Assembly: GCF_018613415.1 (NCBI RefSeq)
Contig: NZ_JAGGQG010000040.1
Coordinates: 1 to 34,609, forward strand
Length of the DNA: 34,609 nucleotides
Source of the DNA: Bacillus sp. ISL-18
GTDB lineage: Bacteria; Bacillota; Bacilli; Bacillales; Cytobacillaceae
Reading direction: 5' to 3'
Shown here: piece by piece, positions 16,865 through 24,892 of the stretch
How the letters are laid out: each line of letters begins with the position of its first letter
How positions within the stretch are numbered: the stretch's first letter is position 1
Program-made: the position numbers and the translations under genes
The notes under the pieces: model-generated
Told to the model about the DNA's origin: nothing
Databases searched by the model: none
Seen by the model: the letters and a program-made list of their open reading frames with translations, nothing else

Positions 16865-17062
16865 TTGGGCAGCCCAATTCAGAATAAAAATACACAAGTG
16901 GATTTCCTAAAACACCGTTTAAACATGTTTATTGATGTACTTGACGCGATTGATCCAGAAGAAACGGATTTAGAGGATATTGATCGTTTAATCTCAATGC
17001 TCGACGAGATGGAGTCTAAGTGCCGCGAATTTACTAATCGTGAAGTAAGTGAGTCTGTTTAA
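16865..17062 (+). CDS. Small SE1561-type protein (YfjT-like)
   Basis: A 65-residue acidic helical protein (FLKHRLNMFIDVLDAIDPEE, then DIDRLISMLDEMESKCREF) resembling the SE1561/YfjT group of short Firmicute proteins of unknown function. The start is TTG 16865, five bases after AAAGGAGTG. No membrane segment. Its place just upstream of the fumarase and pdaA region agrees with yfjT next to pdaA in B. subtilis. The terminator overlaps its stop codon. Confidence 0.7.
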   Translation: MGSPIQNKNTQVDFLKHRLNMFIDVLDAIDPEETDLEDIDRLISMLDEMESKCREFTNREVSESV

Positions 17063-17078
17063 GAACAGGCTCTTTTTT
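17051..17078 (+). terminator. Terminator overlapping the end of the small SE1561-type gene
   Basis: GAGTCTGTT pairs with AACAGGCTC (one wobble) with a TTTTTT tail. The stop codon lies in the loop. Confidence 0.9.
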
Positions 17079-17191
17079 ACTGGGGAAATTTCCTTTAATT
17101 CTAATGGTTATAGGAGTATAATGTAAGCGTGTAAATAGTTGTAAAATTAAAAATAGATAAAATTGCAGACAAGGGGAAAGGGGTACTCGAA

Positions 17192-18736
17192 TTGAATATC
17201 GAAAAATTTCAAGAAAGCATGTACGAGCTAATTGTTGAAACATCAACGAAACTCCCGAAAGACGTTCGCCGTGCTGTGTTAGCGGCCAAGCAAAAAGAAA
17301 ATGCAGGAACAAGTGCCGCAATGAGTCTTGCAACGATTACCAACAATATTAAAATGGCTGACGATCAAGTTTCACCAATCTGTCAGGATACTGGTCTGCC
17401 CACTTTTAAAATTAAAACGCCAGTGGGTGTTAACCAATTAGAAATCAAAGAAGCGATTAGAAATGCCATTGTCCTCGCTACAAACGAAGGGAAATTGCGC
17501 CCGAACTCCGTTGATTCCTTAACAGGTAAAAACAGTGGTGATAACCTGGGTGCCGGGGTACCGGTCATTAAATTTGATCAATGGGAAAAGGACTATATTG
17601 ATGTCCGATTAATTTTAAAAGGCGGCGGCTGTGAGAACAAAAACATTCAATACAGCCTGCCATGTGAATTAGAAGGACTAGGCCGTGCGGGCCGCGATCT
17701 TGATGGTATCCGCAAATGTATCATGCATTCTGTTTACCAGGCACAGGGCCAAGGCTGCAGCGCCGGGTTTATCGGGGTAGGTATCGGCGGTGACCGTTCA
17801 TCAGGTTATGATTTAGCAAAAGAGCAATTATTCCGCTCGGTTGAAGATGTGAATCCAAATGAGGATCTTCGCAAACTAGAAGAGTATGTAATGGAAAATG
17901 CCAATAAGTTAGGAATTGGAACGATGGGATTTGGCGGCGAAGCAACCCTTTTAGGTTGTAAAATCGGCGTTATGAACCGGATTCCAGCCAGCTTTTACGT
18001 TTCAGTTGCCTATAACTGCTGGGCATTCCGCCGCTTAGGTGTAAGTATCGATGCTTCGACAGGTGAGATTAATGAATGGGCTTATCAGGATGGCGAGTTT
18101 ATTGATTTCGCTGAAACGGAAGCTGAAAAGGAAACAGCTGCTGCGTTGTCTTCTGATGTGATTACGTTAGAGGCACCGATAACAGAAGAAAAGATTCGCT
18201 CGTTAAAAGTTGGCGATGTTGTTCAAATTAATGGTTTAATGTACACCGGTCGTGATGCGATTCATAAGTATTTAAGTGATCATGAGGCACCGGTTGATTT
18301 GAATGGACAGGTTATCTATCATTGCGGTCCGGTTATGTTGAAGGACGAGGCTGGCAATTGGCATGTAAAGGCGGCCGGTCCGACAACTAGTATTCGTGAG
18401 GAGCCTTATCAAGGTGATATTATGAAGAAGTTTGGTATCCGTGCCGTGATTGGTAAGGGCGGAATGGGACCAAAAACATTGGCAGCCTTGCACGATCATG
18501 GCGGTGTGTATTTGAACGCGATTGGCGGCGCTGCTCAGTATTATGCGGACTGTATTAAAGGCGTTGAAGGCGTTGATTTGATGCAGTTTGGTATTCCTGA
18601 AGCAATGTGGCACCTTCGTGTTGAGGGCTTCACGGCCGTTGTCACGATGGACTCACACGGTAACAGCCTGCATGCCGATGTAGATAAGTCTTCATTGGAA
18701 AAGTTAGCTCAGTTTAAGGAGCCGGTTTTTAAATAA
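17192..18736 (+). CDS. fumA: Class I fumarate hydratase
   Basis: A 514-residue iron-sulphur fumarase that interconverts fumarate and malate in the TCA cycle. The alpha-domain carries the three cluster cysteines: SPICQDTGLP (about residue 64), KGGGCENKN, and TLLGCKIG. The beta-domain follows from about residue 330, with KVGDVVQINGLMYTGRDAIH and AAGPTTSIREEPYQ and the GKGGM turn. Both domains are fused in one chain, as in long class I enzymes. The start is TTG 17192 with AAAGGGG upstream. A TATAAT at 17117-17122 is a plausible -10. B. subtilis uses the unrelated class II FumC and lacks this gene at the equivalent site. Confidence 0.95.
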   Translation: MNIEKFQESMYELIVETSTKLPKDVRRAVLAAKQKENAGTSAAMSLATITNNIKMADDQVSPICQDTGLPTFKIKTPVGVNQLEIKEAIRNAIVLATNEGKLRPNSVDSLTGKNSGDNLGAGVPVIKFDQWEKDYIDVRLILKGGGCENKNIQYSLPCELEGLGRAGRDLDGIRKCIMHSVYQAQGQGCSAGFIGVGIGGDRSSGYDLAKEQLFRSVEDVNPNEDLRKLEEYVMENANKLGIGTMGFGGEATLLGCKIGVMNRIPASFYVSVAYNCWAFRRLGVSIDASTGEINEWAYQDGEFIDFAETEAEKETAAALSSDVITLEAPITEEKIRSLKVGDVVQINGLMYTGRDAIHKYLSDHEAPVDLNGQVIYHCGPVMLKDEAGNWHVKAAGPTTSIREEPYQGDIMKKFGIRAVIGKGGMGPKTLAALHDHGGVYLNAIGGAAQYYADCIKGVEGVDLMQFGIPEAMWHLRVEGFTAVVTMDSHGNSLHADVDKSSLEKLAQFKEPVFK

Positions 18737-18746
18737 GAGAGGTTTG

Positions 18747-18781
18747 GGGATAGGCGTGAGTTGGGCGCCTGTCTCTTTTTT
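18747..18781 (+). terminator. Terminator of the fumarase gene
   Basis: GATAGGCG pairs with CGCCTGTC (one wobble), followed by TCTTTTTT. Confidence 0.8.
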
Positions 18782-18812
18782 ATTGAAGGAGATTGGTAAA
18801 AAAATACAATTT

Positions 18813-18975
18813 TTGTTGAATTATCTTTGGATTTTGTAGAATTAAGGTCATTATATTTTTAAGTGGTAATTAATTACCAGATTTTGTAGAATTGAAGCCT
18901 TGATTTGTAGAATAAATTGAATAATTGTAGAATTCCTCCACCGTTTTGTAGAAATCAGCATCAACTTTGTAGAAT
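18813..18975. repeat. Phased array of TTGTAGAAT repeats
   Basis: TTGTAGAAT or a one-base variant occurs at 18813 (TTGTTGAAT), 18834, 18884, 18905, 18925, 18946 (TTGTAGAAA) and 18967. Apart from one 50-base gap, successive starts are 20 or 21 bases apart, that is two turns of the DNA helix. The 11-12-base spacers are all different. The array fills the 308-base gap between the fumarase terminator and the NERD gene and contains no reading frame. All copies point the same way. Function unknown; a multi-site operator for one protein or a decayed repeat are both possible. Confidence 0.85.
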
Positions 18976-19089
18976 TCCTATAACGAGATGCCCTATTTTA
19001 TTAATTTCACAAAAAGTTCATGTAATTATTAAAGGATAATTCCTCAAATAAAACGAAAATACTCTTCATTATGAAAGGAGGCATGAATT

Positions 19090-20058
19090 TTGTTTGTTAA
19101 AAACTTTAAAGTAACAATTATTTTGCAAAAAGCGGAAGCTCTTGAGAAAAGAATCCCCCCAAATCATCCTAGAATTTCCGATTTAAAGTCTTTTATCAAA
19201 AATTTACGATCAGGATATAATGGCGAAAGGAAAATAAATTATTACTTAAACCAAATACCGCCGCAAAGGTTCTATATTTTCCACGATCTTCGTCTACAAT
19301 ATGGTGAGAATGCCTACTTCCAAATTGATGCCCTGCTTCTCTGCTCGAGAGGAATATTTATGTTAGATGGTAAAAATCACTCAGGAAAGCTAACTATAGA
19401 ACCTAATCAAATGATCCAAGATTACGATGGAAAAAGAGTTATTTATGAAAATCCTATTTCCCAGGGCAACCGACACAACCTGTTGTTAACTTATTTTTTA
19501 GATAGATATAAGATACCATTTGTCCCAATAGAATCCCTTGTGGTGATTTGCAGATCCTCAACTGAATTAGTTATTAGTCCTGGATATACAGAAGCTGCAA
19601 AGAAAGTTTGCCGGTTAAGTGACTTACTAAAAAAATTAGATGGACTTTATCACCGTTATAATCGAGAGCTACTAGATAACAAAATCTTGGAAAAAATAAA
19701 AAAGCTGCTTCTAAAGAAACATACACCATTAAATACAGACCTCTATGAGAAATTTAAGATTTCAAAAACTGAAGTAGTTACCGGCGTCCAATGTCCCAAG
19801 TGTCTTTCTTTTTCAATGGACTATCATAGGAAGATTTGGCAATGTCCTACCTGCAAATTTGTTTCCCAAGATGCCTATCTGAATGCAGTAAAAGATTACT
19901 TTTTGTTAGGAAATTCCTCGTTTACAAACATGGAATTACGGTCATTCCTTCACGTTCCATCTTCGCGGGCCACCACCTATACCATATCGTTATTAAATTT
20001 TCCTTATACAGGTTCAACCAAAGACCGCTTCTACCACCCCCCTAAAGATTTCCTATAA
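19090..20058 (+). CDS. NERD-domain protein (nuclease-related)
   Basis: A 322-residue protein with an N-terminal NERD domain (about residues 40-160: YNGERKINYYL, HDLRLQYGENAYFQIDALLL, MLDGKNHSG). NERD is a PD-(D/E)XK-like fold predicted to act on nucleic acid; the Glu, the Asp in QIDAL and the Lys in DGKN are in the expected places. A C-terminal zinc ribbon has CPKC and CPTC about 18 residues apart. The start is TTG 19090, seven bases after AAAGGAGG; the ATG at 19083 is out of frame and stops at once. It is a single-gene unit with the TTGTAGAAT array directly upstream. Biological role unknown. Confidence 0.85.
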   Translation: MFVKNFKVTIILQKAEALEKRIPPNHPRISDLKSFIKNLRSGYNGERKINYYLNQIPPQRFYIFHDLRLQYGENAYFQIDALLLCSRGIFMLDGKNHSGKLTIEPNQMIQDYDGKRVIYENPISQGNRHNLLLTYFLDRYKIPFVPIESLVVICRSSTELVISPGYTEAAKKVCRLSDLLKKLDGLYHRYNRELLDNKILEKIKKLLLKKHTPLNTDLYEKFKISKTEVVTGVQCPKCLSFSMDYHRKIWQCPTCKFVSQDAYLNAVKDYFLLGNSSFTNMELRSFLHVPSSRATTYTISLLNFPYTGSTKDRFYHPPKDFL

Positions 20059-20124
20059 ATACTAATCATCCTTTTCCCTTTAATAACAAACACTAAAATC
20101 AACAAAATAATAGGGGGAACATGG

Positions 20125-20892
20125 ATGAAACGCTTAATCACCTTTCTTGCCATCATGTGCTTATTAATCCCGACAAGTACTTATGCAGCAGTAACCAACC
20201 AGTCGATTAACTGGGGGTTTAAAAAAGCCCAAAACGAGATTCCGCCGGAAGCGGGTGCTCAGTATGATCAACTCTTAGCCAAATACGGGGCTTTTTATAA
20301 AGGCGACCCTAACTCAAAGATCTTATATGTTACCTTTGACAGCGGCTATGAAAATGGCTACACTCCGAAAATTCTTGAAGTCTTGAAAAAAGAAAAAGTC
20401 CCAGCAACTTTTTTTGTGACAGGCCACTTTTTAAACTCACAGCCTGAACTTGCCAAGCAGATGGTAAAAGAAGGGCATATCATCGGGAATCATTCCTGGA
20501 GCCATCCAGACTTTACAGCTGTTGGTGATGCAAAAATTCGGGAAGAGCTTCAAAAGGTTAAGGTTAAAACACAAGAAGTAACCGGGCAAAAAGGCATGAA
20601 GTATCTTCGCCCGCCTCGGGGTGTATTTAGTGAACGGACCATGAAAATTGCCAAAGAAGAGGGCTACACACATGTCTTCTGGTCACTTGCGTTTGTGGAC
20701 TGGAATATTAATCAGCAAAAAGGCTGGCAGTATTCTTATAATAATATTATGAAACAAATTCACCCAGGCTGTGTTCTCCTGCTTCATTCCGTTTCAAAGG
20801 ATAATGCTGATGCATTAGAACAAGCGATTAAAGATTTGAAAAAGAGGGGCTATAAATTTAAAAGCCTTGATGATTTTCCTAAACCGAAATAA
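20125..20892 (+). CDS. pdaA: Delta-lactam-biosynthetic polysaccharide deacetylase PdaA
   Basis: A 255-residue exported enzyme that removes acetyl groups from muramic acid during spore-cortex synthesis, needed for muramic delta-lactam and germination. A signal peptide (MKRLITFLAIMCLLIPTSTY, cleavage after AA) is followed by the NodB domain. VTFDSGYENGYTPKILEVLK is the PdaA form of motif 1 (Asp-Ser-Gly). HSWSHPDF provides the metal histidines, RPPRGVFSERT motif 3, and LLLHSVS motif 5. AGGGGGA lies about seven bases before ATG 20125; the ATG at 20121 is out of frame. pdaA next to a yfjT-like gene region is as in B. subtilis. Its presence implies a spore former. Confidence 0.95.
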   Translation: MKRLITFLAIMCLLIPTSTYAAVTNQSINWGFKKAQNEIPPEAGAQYDQLLAKYGAFYKGDPNSKILYVTFDSGYENGYTPKILEVLKKEKVPATFFVTGHFLNSQPELAKQMVKEGHIIGNHSWSHPDFTAVGDAKIREELQKVKVKTQEVTGQKGMKYLRPPRGVFSERTMKIAKEEGYTHVFWSLAFVDWNINQQKGWQYSYNNIMKQIHPGCVLLLHSVSKDNADALEQAIKDLKKRGYKFKSLDDFPKPK

Positions 20893-20896
20893 ACGC

Positions 20897-20929
20897 GAAA
20901 AGCCGAATTCAAATTGAATTCGGCTTTTC
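20897..20929. terminator. Terminator of pdaA
   Basis: GAAAAGCCGAATTCAA pairs perfectly with its complement around one base, with T-run and A-run at the two ends. A shortened look-alike occurs at 23427. Confidence 0.9.
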
Positions 20930-20978
20930 ACATTTTCTACTCTTAAAAAAAGTCTTTTACTATAATGAAACTATTTTG

Positions 20979-21007
20979 TTGACATAATAGAATTTCTGGA
21001 TTAATGT
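20979..21007 (+). promoter_or_regulatory. Sigma-A promoter of the tcy-like operon
   Basis: TTGACA (20979-20984), 17-base spacer, TAATGT (21002-21007), 41 bases before the GTG start of the binding-protein gene. Confidence 0.7.
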
Positions 21008-21048
21008 AAAAAAATAAACAATACCGATAAGAATATGGGGGATTAATT

Positions 21049-21855
21049 GTGAGAAAATATTTACTATCTATTGTAAGCATACTTTTATTGTTTGCACTAG
21101 CTGCATGTAACAATACAGAGAAAAAGAATGATTCAGCATCAACTGCTAATAAATCACTTTATGATCAAATTAAAGCGAAAGGTGAAATAACAATAGGTAC
21201 AGAAGGTACTTATGCTCCATTTACCTTTCATGATAATAACGATAAATTAACCGGTTTTGATATTGAAGTTGCGTCAGAAGTATTTAAGCGTCTAAACATT
21301 AAACCGAAATTTATTGAAACGAAATGGGACGGAATGATTGCCGGCCTTGATGCGAAACGTTATGATATGGTTGCAAACGAAGTGGCTGTTCGCCCTGATC
21401 GCCTTGAAAAATACGATATGTCAGATCCTTATATCGCTTCAAAAGCAGTATTAATTGTAGGATCAGATAATAATACAATTAAATCGCTTGATGATTTGAA
21501 AGGTAAAAAAGTTGGACAGTCATTAGATAGCAATTACCGAGTCATTGCTGAAAAACATGGAGCAACTAATACAGTAGTTGAAGGTTTTAACCAAGCAATT
21601 GATTTGATTACATCTAAACGTATTGATGGAACCATTAATGATAGTCTTTCTTATTTAGATCTAAAGAAACAACGTCCTGATTTACCAATTAAGGTTGTTT
21701 ATACAGAGCCAAACGCTACACAAAATGCTTTCTTATTCCGTAAAGACAACCCTGAATTAGTTAAGGCTGTAAATAAGGCATTAGCAGATATGAAAAAAGA
21801 CGGAACCTACTTGAAAATTTCCAAGAAATACTTTGGAGAAGATGTTTCTAAGTAA
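21049..21855 (+). CDS. tcyA: Amino-acid (probably cystine) ABC transporter, binding lipoprotein
   Basis: A 268-residue family 3 solute-binding protein, the same length as B. subtilis TcyA. The N-terminal lipoprotein signal ends in LFALAAC, with Cys20 the lipidated residue. The mature part starts LYDQIKAKGEITIGTEGTYA, with PFTFHDNNDKLTGFDIEV, as in cystine-binding TcyA proteins. It is held at the outer face of the membrane and delivers substrate to the permease. The start is GTG 21049 with GGGGGA seven bases before. It is the first gene of a three-gene operon (binding protein, permease, ATPase). Cystine as substrate is inferred from likeness to TcyA; other polar amino acids remain possible. 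Confidence 0.8.
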   Translation: MRKYLLSIVSILLLFALAACNNTEKKNDSASTANKSLYDQIKAKGEITIGTEGTYAPFTFHDNNDKLTGFDIEVASEVFKRLNIKPKFIETKWDGMIAGLDAKRYDMVANEVAVRPDRLEKYDMSDPYIASKAVLIVGSDNNTIKSLDDLKGKKVGQSLDSNYRVIAEKHGATNTVVEGFNQAIDLITSKRIDGTINDSLSYLDLKKQRPDLPIKVVYTEPNATQNAFLFRKDNPELVKAVNKALADMKKDGTYLKISKKYFGEDVSK

Positions 21856-21869
21856 AGGATTGATTCAAA

Positions 21870-22553
21870 TTGATGGCAGATGATCGTTTACATCGGATAA
21901 TGGGAATCCTAAGTGATTCCTTTTTTCCACTTTTAAAAGCAGGATTGTATTTTACAATCCCTTTAACATTGATTTCTTTTGTACTGGGGATTATTCTTGC
22001 TTTCTTGACTGCTTTAGCACGCCTGTCGAGTATAAAGCAATTGAATGCAATTGCGAGATTTTATTTGTGGATTTTTCGCGGTACACCATTATTAGTGCAG
22101 CTTTTTATCCTCTTTTATGGATTACCAAGCATGGGAATCACATTAAATCCATTTCCGGCAGCCGTCATCGGCTTTACCCTAAATGTTGGTGCGTATAGCT
22201 CTGAAATCATTCGTGCGGCCATCCAATCCATCCCTAAAGGACAATGGGAGGCTGCCTTTTCAATTGGAATGACAAAGTCGAAGGCGATGCGCAGAATTAT
22301 CCTGCCGCAAGCAATAAGAGTATCCCTGCCGCCGCTTGGGAATTCTTTTATCAGTCTGGTAAAAGATACCTCCTTAGCAGCGACGATTACGGTTACAGAA
22401 ATGTTTCAAAAAGGTCAACAAATTGCATCAGTTACGTATGAACCCCTATGGTTATATATTGAAGTGGCATTTATTTATTTGATTTTTTGTACCTTCCTAT
22501 CTAATCTGCAATCGAAGCTTGAGCGGCGCTATGAAAAAGGCGTTGCTAGATAA
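21870..22553 (+). CDS. tcyB: Amino-acid ABC transporter permease
   Basis: A 227-residue membrane protein with about five helices and the His/Glu/Gln family permease signature: an N-terminal GLYFTIPLTLISFVLG helix, IFRGTPLLVQLFILFYGLP, and the EAA loop IPKGQWEAAFSIGMTKSKAM that docks on the ATPase. The start is TTG 21870 or ATG 21873, both after AAAGGA (21854-21859); the TTG is better spaced. It follows the binding-protein gene by 14 bases. Its stop TAA is followed at once by the ribosome binding site of the ATPase gene. Confidence 0.88.
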   Translation: MMADDRLHRIMGILSDSFFPLLKAGLYFTIPLTLISFVLGIILAFLTALARLSSIKQLNAIARFYLWIFRGTPLLVQLFILFYGLPSMGITLNPFPAAVIGFTLNVGAYSSEIIRAAIQSIPKGQWEAAFSIGMTKSKAMRRIILPQAIRVSLPPLGNSFISLVKDTSLAATITVTEMFQKGQQIASVTYEPLWLYIEVAFIYLIFCTFLSNLQSKLERRYEKGVAR

Positions 22554-22570
22554 TGGAGGGAGGGAAATAT

Positions 22571-23317
22571 ATGATTTCAGTTGAAAAAGTGGCAAAGCGA
22601 TTTGGAGAATTGGAGGTCCTTCGGGAAATCAATTTATCCATCGAGAAAGGCAAGACAGCCGTTATTATCGGTCCTTCCGGTTCAGGCAAGACGACATTTT
22701 TGCGCTGCTTAAATTTACTAGAAATTCCTGAGGCAGGAAAAATAACTTTAGGCGAAAAGTCCATTGATTTTTCAGGGAAAACAAAATTGTCATCTTCGAC
22801 AATAACTTCCTTTCGACAGCAATCAGGAATGGTATTTCAAAATTATAATCTGTTCCCGCATTTAACAGCACTAGAGAACGTAATGGAAGGCCAGGTTCAT
22901 GTCTTAAAGCGAGAAAAAACAGCAGCTCGAGAAAAAGCTTTGGCTTTACTAGACAGGGTGGGTTTACGAGATAAAGCGGATATGTATCCGCATCAATTAT
23001 CGGGTGGACAACAACAACGGGTGGGGATTGCTCGTGCGATGGGGCTGGATCCAGCTGTGTTGTTATTTGATGAACCAACCTCTGCACTTGATCCGGAATT
23101 GGTCGGAGAGGTCCTAAAAGTAATGAAAGATCTGGCAGATGAGGGGATGACGATGGTTGTGGTAACACATGAAATGTCATTTGCTAAAAATGTCGCGGAT
23201 CAGGTCATTTTTATGGACCAAGGGGTTATTGTAGAAAAAGGAACACCGGAAGAAATATTCACCAATAATGAAAACCCAAGATTGGTTCAATTTCTAAATA
23301 AAGTGATTAGCAGATAG
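22571..23317 (+). CDS. tcyC: Amino-acid ABC transporter ATP-binding protein
   Basis: A 248-residue ATPase of the polar amino-acid type. Walker A is GPSGSGKTT (residues 34-42), the signature LSGGQQQR (143-150), Walker B VLLFDE (163-168), then PTSALDPELVGEVL and the switch histidine in VVTHEMSFA. It energises uptake at the inner membrane face. The start is ATG 22571 after GGAGGGAGGG; an ATG overlapping the preceding stop (22553) would give six extra residues and has no site. Length agrees with TcyC of B. subtilis. A terminator ends the operon. Confidence 0.92.
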   Translation: MISVEKVAKRFGELEVLREINLSIEKGKTAVIIGPSGSGKTTFLRCLNLLEIPEAGKITLGEKSIDFSGKTKLSSSTITSFRQQSGMVFQNYNLFPHLTALENVMEGQVHVLKREKTAAREKALALLDRVGLRDKADMYPHQLSGGQQQRVGIARAMGLDPAVLLFDEPTSALDPELVGEVLKVMKDLADEGMTMVVVTHEMSFAKNVADQVIFMDQGVIVEKGTPEEIFTNNENPRLVQFLNKVISR

Positions 23318-23339
23318 AATAAATTTTATCTTGCAAAAG

Positions 23340-23374
23340 AAGGCAACTAACCCATTTGGGCAGTTGCCTTTTTA
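23340..23374 (+). terminator. Terminator of the tcy-like operon
   Basis: AAGGCAACT pairs with AGTTGCCTT, followed by a TTTTT tail. Confidence 0.88.
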
Positions 23375-23426
23375 CGTTTTTTTATAAAGGAATTGCTTGT
23401 CCTCAATACCTCAGTAGCCATTTACC

Positions 23427-23454
23427 AAGCCGGATTCAACAGAATTCGGCTTTT
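23427..23454 (+). terminator. Second hairpin before rlmD
   Basis: AAGCCGGATTC pairs with GAATTCGGCTT (one wobble), followed by TTTCC. It is nearly the same hairpin as the pdaA terminator. It may be a backup terminator or the remains of a lost gene. Confidence 0.6.
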
Positions 23455-23512
23455 CCATATAAAACATGCTATAATACAACTCAAGCTTTTTTATAAATTT
23501 GGAGTGAGAAAA

Positions 23513-24892
23513 ATGAAAACCGAACAAGGTATTAAAATACAATTAAAACAAACCTTTCCGTTAACCATCAAAAGGCTCGGGATCAATGGAGAAGGCGTGG
23601 GTTATTTTAAAAAGCAGGTCGTTTTTGTGCCTGGTGCTCTTCCTGGTGAAGAAGTAGTCGTAGAGGCAACCAAAATTAACCCCAAATTTGCCGAGGCACA
23701 AATTAAAAAAATTCGTGTAAAATCACCGCATCGTGTTCAGCCACCCTGTCCGTTTTACGAGCAATGCGGCGGCTGCCAGCTTCAGCATTTGCAATACGGT
23801 CAGCAATTAAAAGAAAAACGGGATATCATTATTCAATCCCTGGAACGGCACACGAAGCTGAATGTCGCTAAACTTGATATTCGCGAAACGATCGGGATGG
23901 AAAATCCTTGGGGTTACCGGAATAAAAGCAGCTTCCAAGTAGCACAGAAAAATGGTAAGGTCTTAGCTGGATTATACGGCATGAATTCACATCAGCTTAT
24001 TGATATTGAGCATTGTGCGGTCCAGCATTCGCAAACAAATGAGGCGGTAACAACTGTAAAGTCGATCCTCCAAGACTTGCAGATCCCTATTTATAATGAA
24101 AAAACTAGAAAAGGAATCGTTAGAACCATTGTTGCACGTGTAGGTGTGGAAACAGGCGAACTTCAGGTTGTCCTGATTACCACCCAAAAGGATTTGCCTA
24201 AAAAGGAGTCTATTATTGAGGAAATACAAAAAAGACTCCCTAAAGTGAAATCAATCGTTCAAAATATAAATGGTGAAAAAACCTCGCTTATTTTTGGGGC
24301 AGAAACCCTTGCTCTTGCAGGTGAAGAATTTATTCAGGAGACACTGGGTGATCTGCAATTTGAGCTTTCGGCGAGAACTTTTTTTCAATTGAATCCGATT
24401 CAAACGGTCAAGCTCTATAATGAGGTTAAAAATGCAGCAGCCCTGACTGGTAAAGAAAAGGTAGTCGATGCTTACTGTGGTGTCGGGACAATTGGATTAT
24501 GGCTTGCTGACCAAGCAGCAGAGGTCCGCGGTATGGACGTTATCCCTGAATCGATTGATGATGCTAAGAAAAATGCCAAGCGACACGGGTTTACTAATAC
24601 AAAATATGTCCCGGGTAAAGCGGAAGAGGTATTGCCGAAATGGGTCAAAAAAGGATGGAAACCGGATGTGATCGTGGTCGATCCACCAAGAACCGGACTA
24701 GACAATCAGCTCCTTCAAACCATTTTGCAGGTGAAGCCAGAGAAGCTTATTTATGTTTCTTGTAATCCTTCTACTTTAGCAAAGGATATTCAGACTTTAA
24801 GTACGAAGTTTGAGGTGAAATATATTCAACCTGTGGATATGTTCCCGCATACCGCGCATGTGGAGTGCTGTGTGTTGCTAAAATTACGTTAA
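23513..24892 (+). CDS. rlmD: 23S rRNA (uracil-C5)-methyltransferase, TrmA/RlmD family
   Basis: A 459-residue SAM-dependent enzyme. An N-terminal TRAM domain (about residues 8-65: IKRLGINGEGVGYF) is followed by the 4Fe-4S cysteines (PPCPFYEQCGGCQLQHL), the SAM site DAYCGVGTIGLWLA, DPPRTGLD, and the catalytic SCNPSTLAKD near the C-terminus. It methylates uracil C5 in 23S rRNA; in B. subtilis the paralogues YefA (RlmCD) and YfjO belong here, and the place near pdaA suggests the YfjO line. The start is ATG 23513 after GGAGTGAG; the longer frame from 23393 runs through a hairpin. Its 3' end overlaps the stop of the recombinase fragment by four bases and appears to be an integration site. Confidence 0.92.
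   Translation: MKTEQGIKIQLKQTFPLTIKRLGINGEGVGYFKKQVVFVPGALPGEEVVVEATKINPKFAEAQIKKIRVKSPHRVQPPCPFYEQCGGCQLQHLQYGQQLKEKRDIIIQSLERHTKLNVAKLDIRETIGMENPWGYRNKSSFQVAQKNGKVLAGLYGMNSHQLIDIEHCAVQHSQTNEAVTTVKSILQDLQIPIYNEKTRKGIVRTIVARVGVETGELQVVLITTQKDLPKKESIIEEIQKRLPKVKSIVQNINGEKTSLIFGAETLALAGEEFIQETLGDLQFELSARTFFQLNPIQTVKLYNEVKNAAALTGKEKVVDAYCGVGTIGLWLADQAAEVRGMDVIPESIDDAKKNAKRHGFTNTKYVPGKAEEVLPKWVKKGWKPDVIVVDPPRTGLDNQLLQTILQVKPEKLIYVSCNPSTLAKDIQTLSTKFEVKYIQPVDMFPHTAHVECCVLLKLR

Noticed and set aside
18813..18975. CRISPR array
   Set aside because: The repeat is only 9-10 bases and the spacers 11-12 bases; no cas genes nearby.
22665..23180. 171-codon minus-strand frame
   Set aside because: Antisense of the ABC ATPase gene, rich in Pro and Leu, no ribosome binding site.
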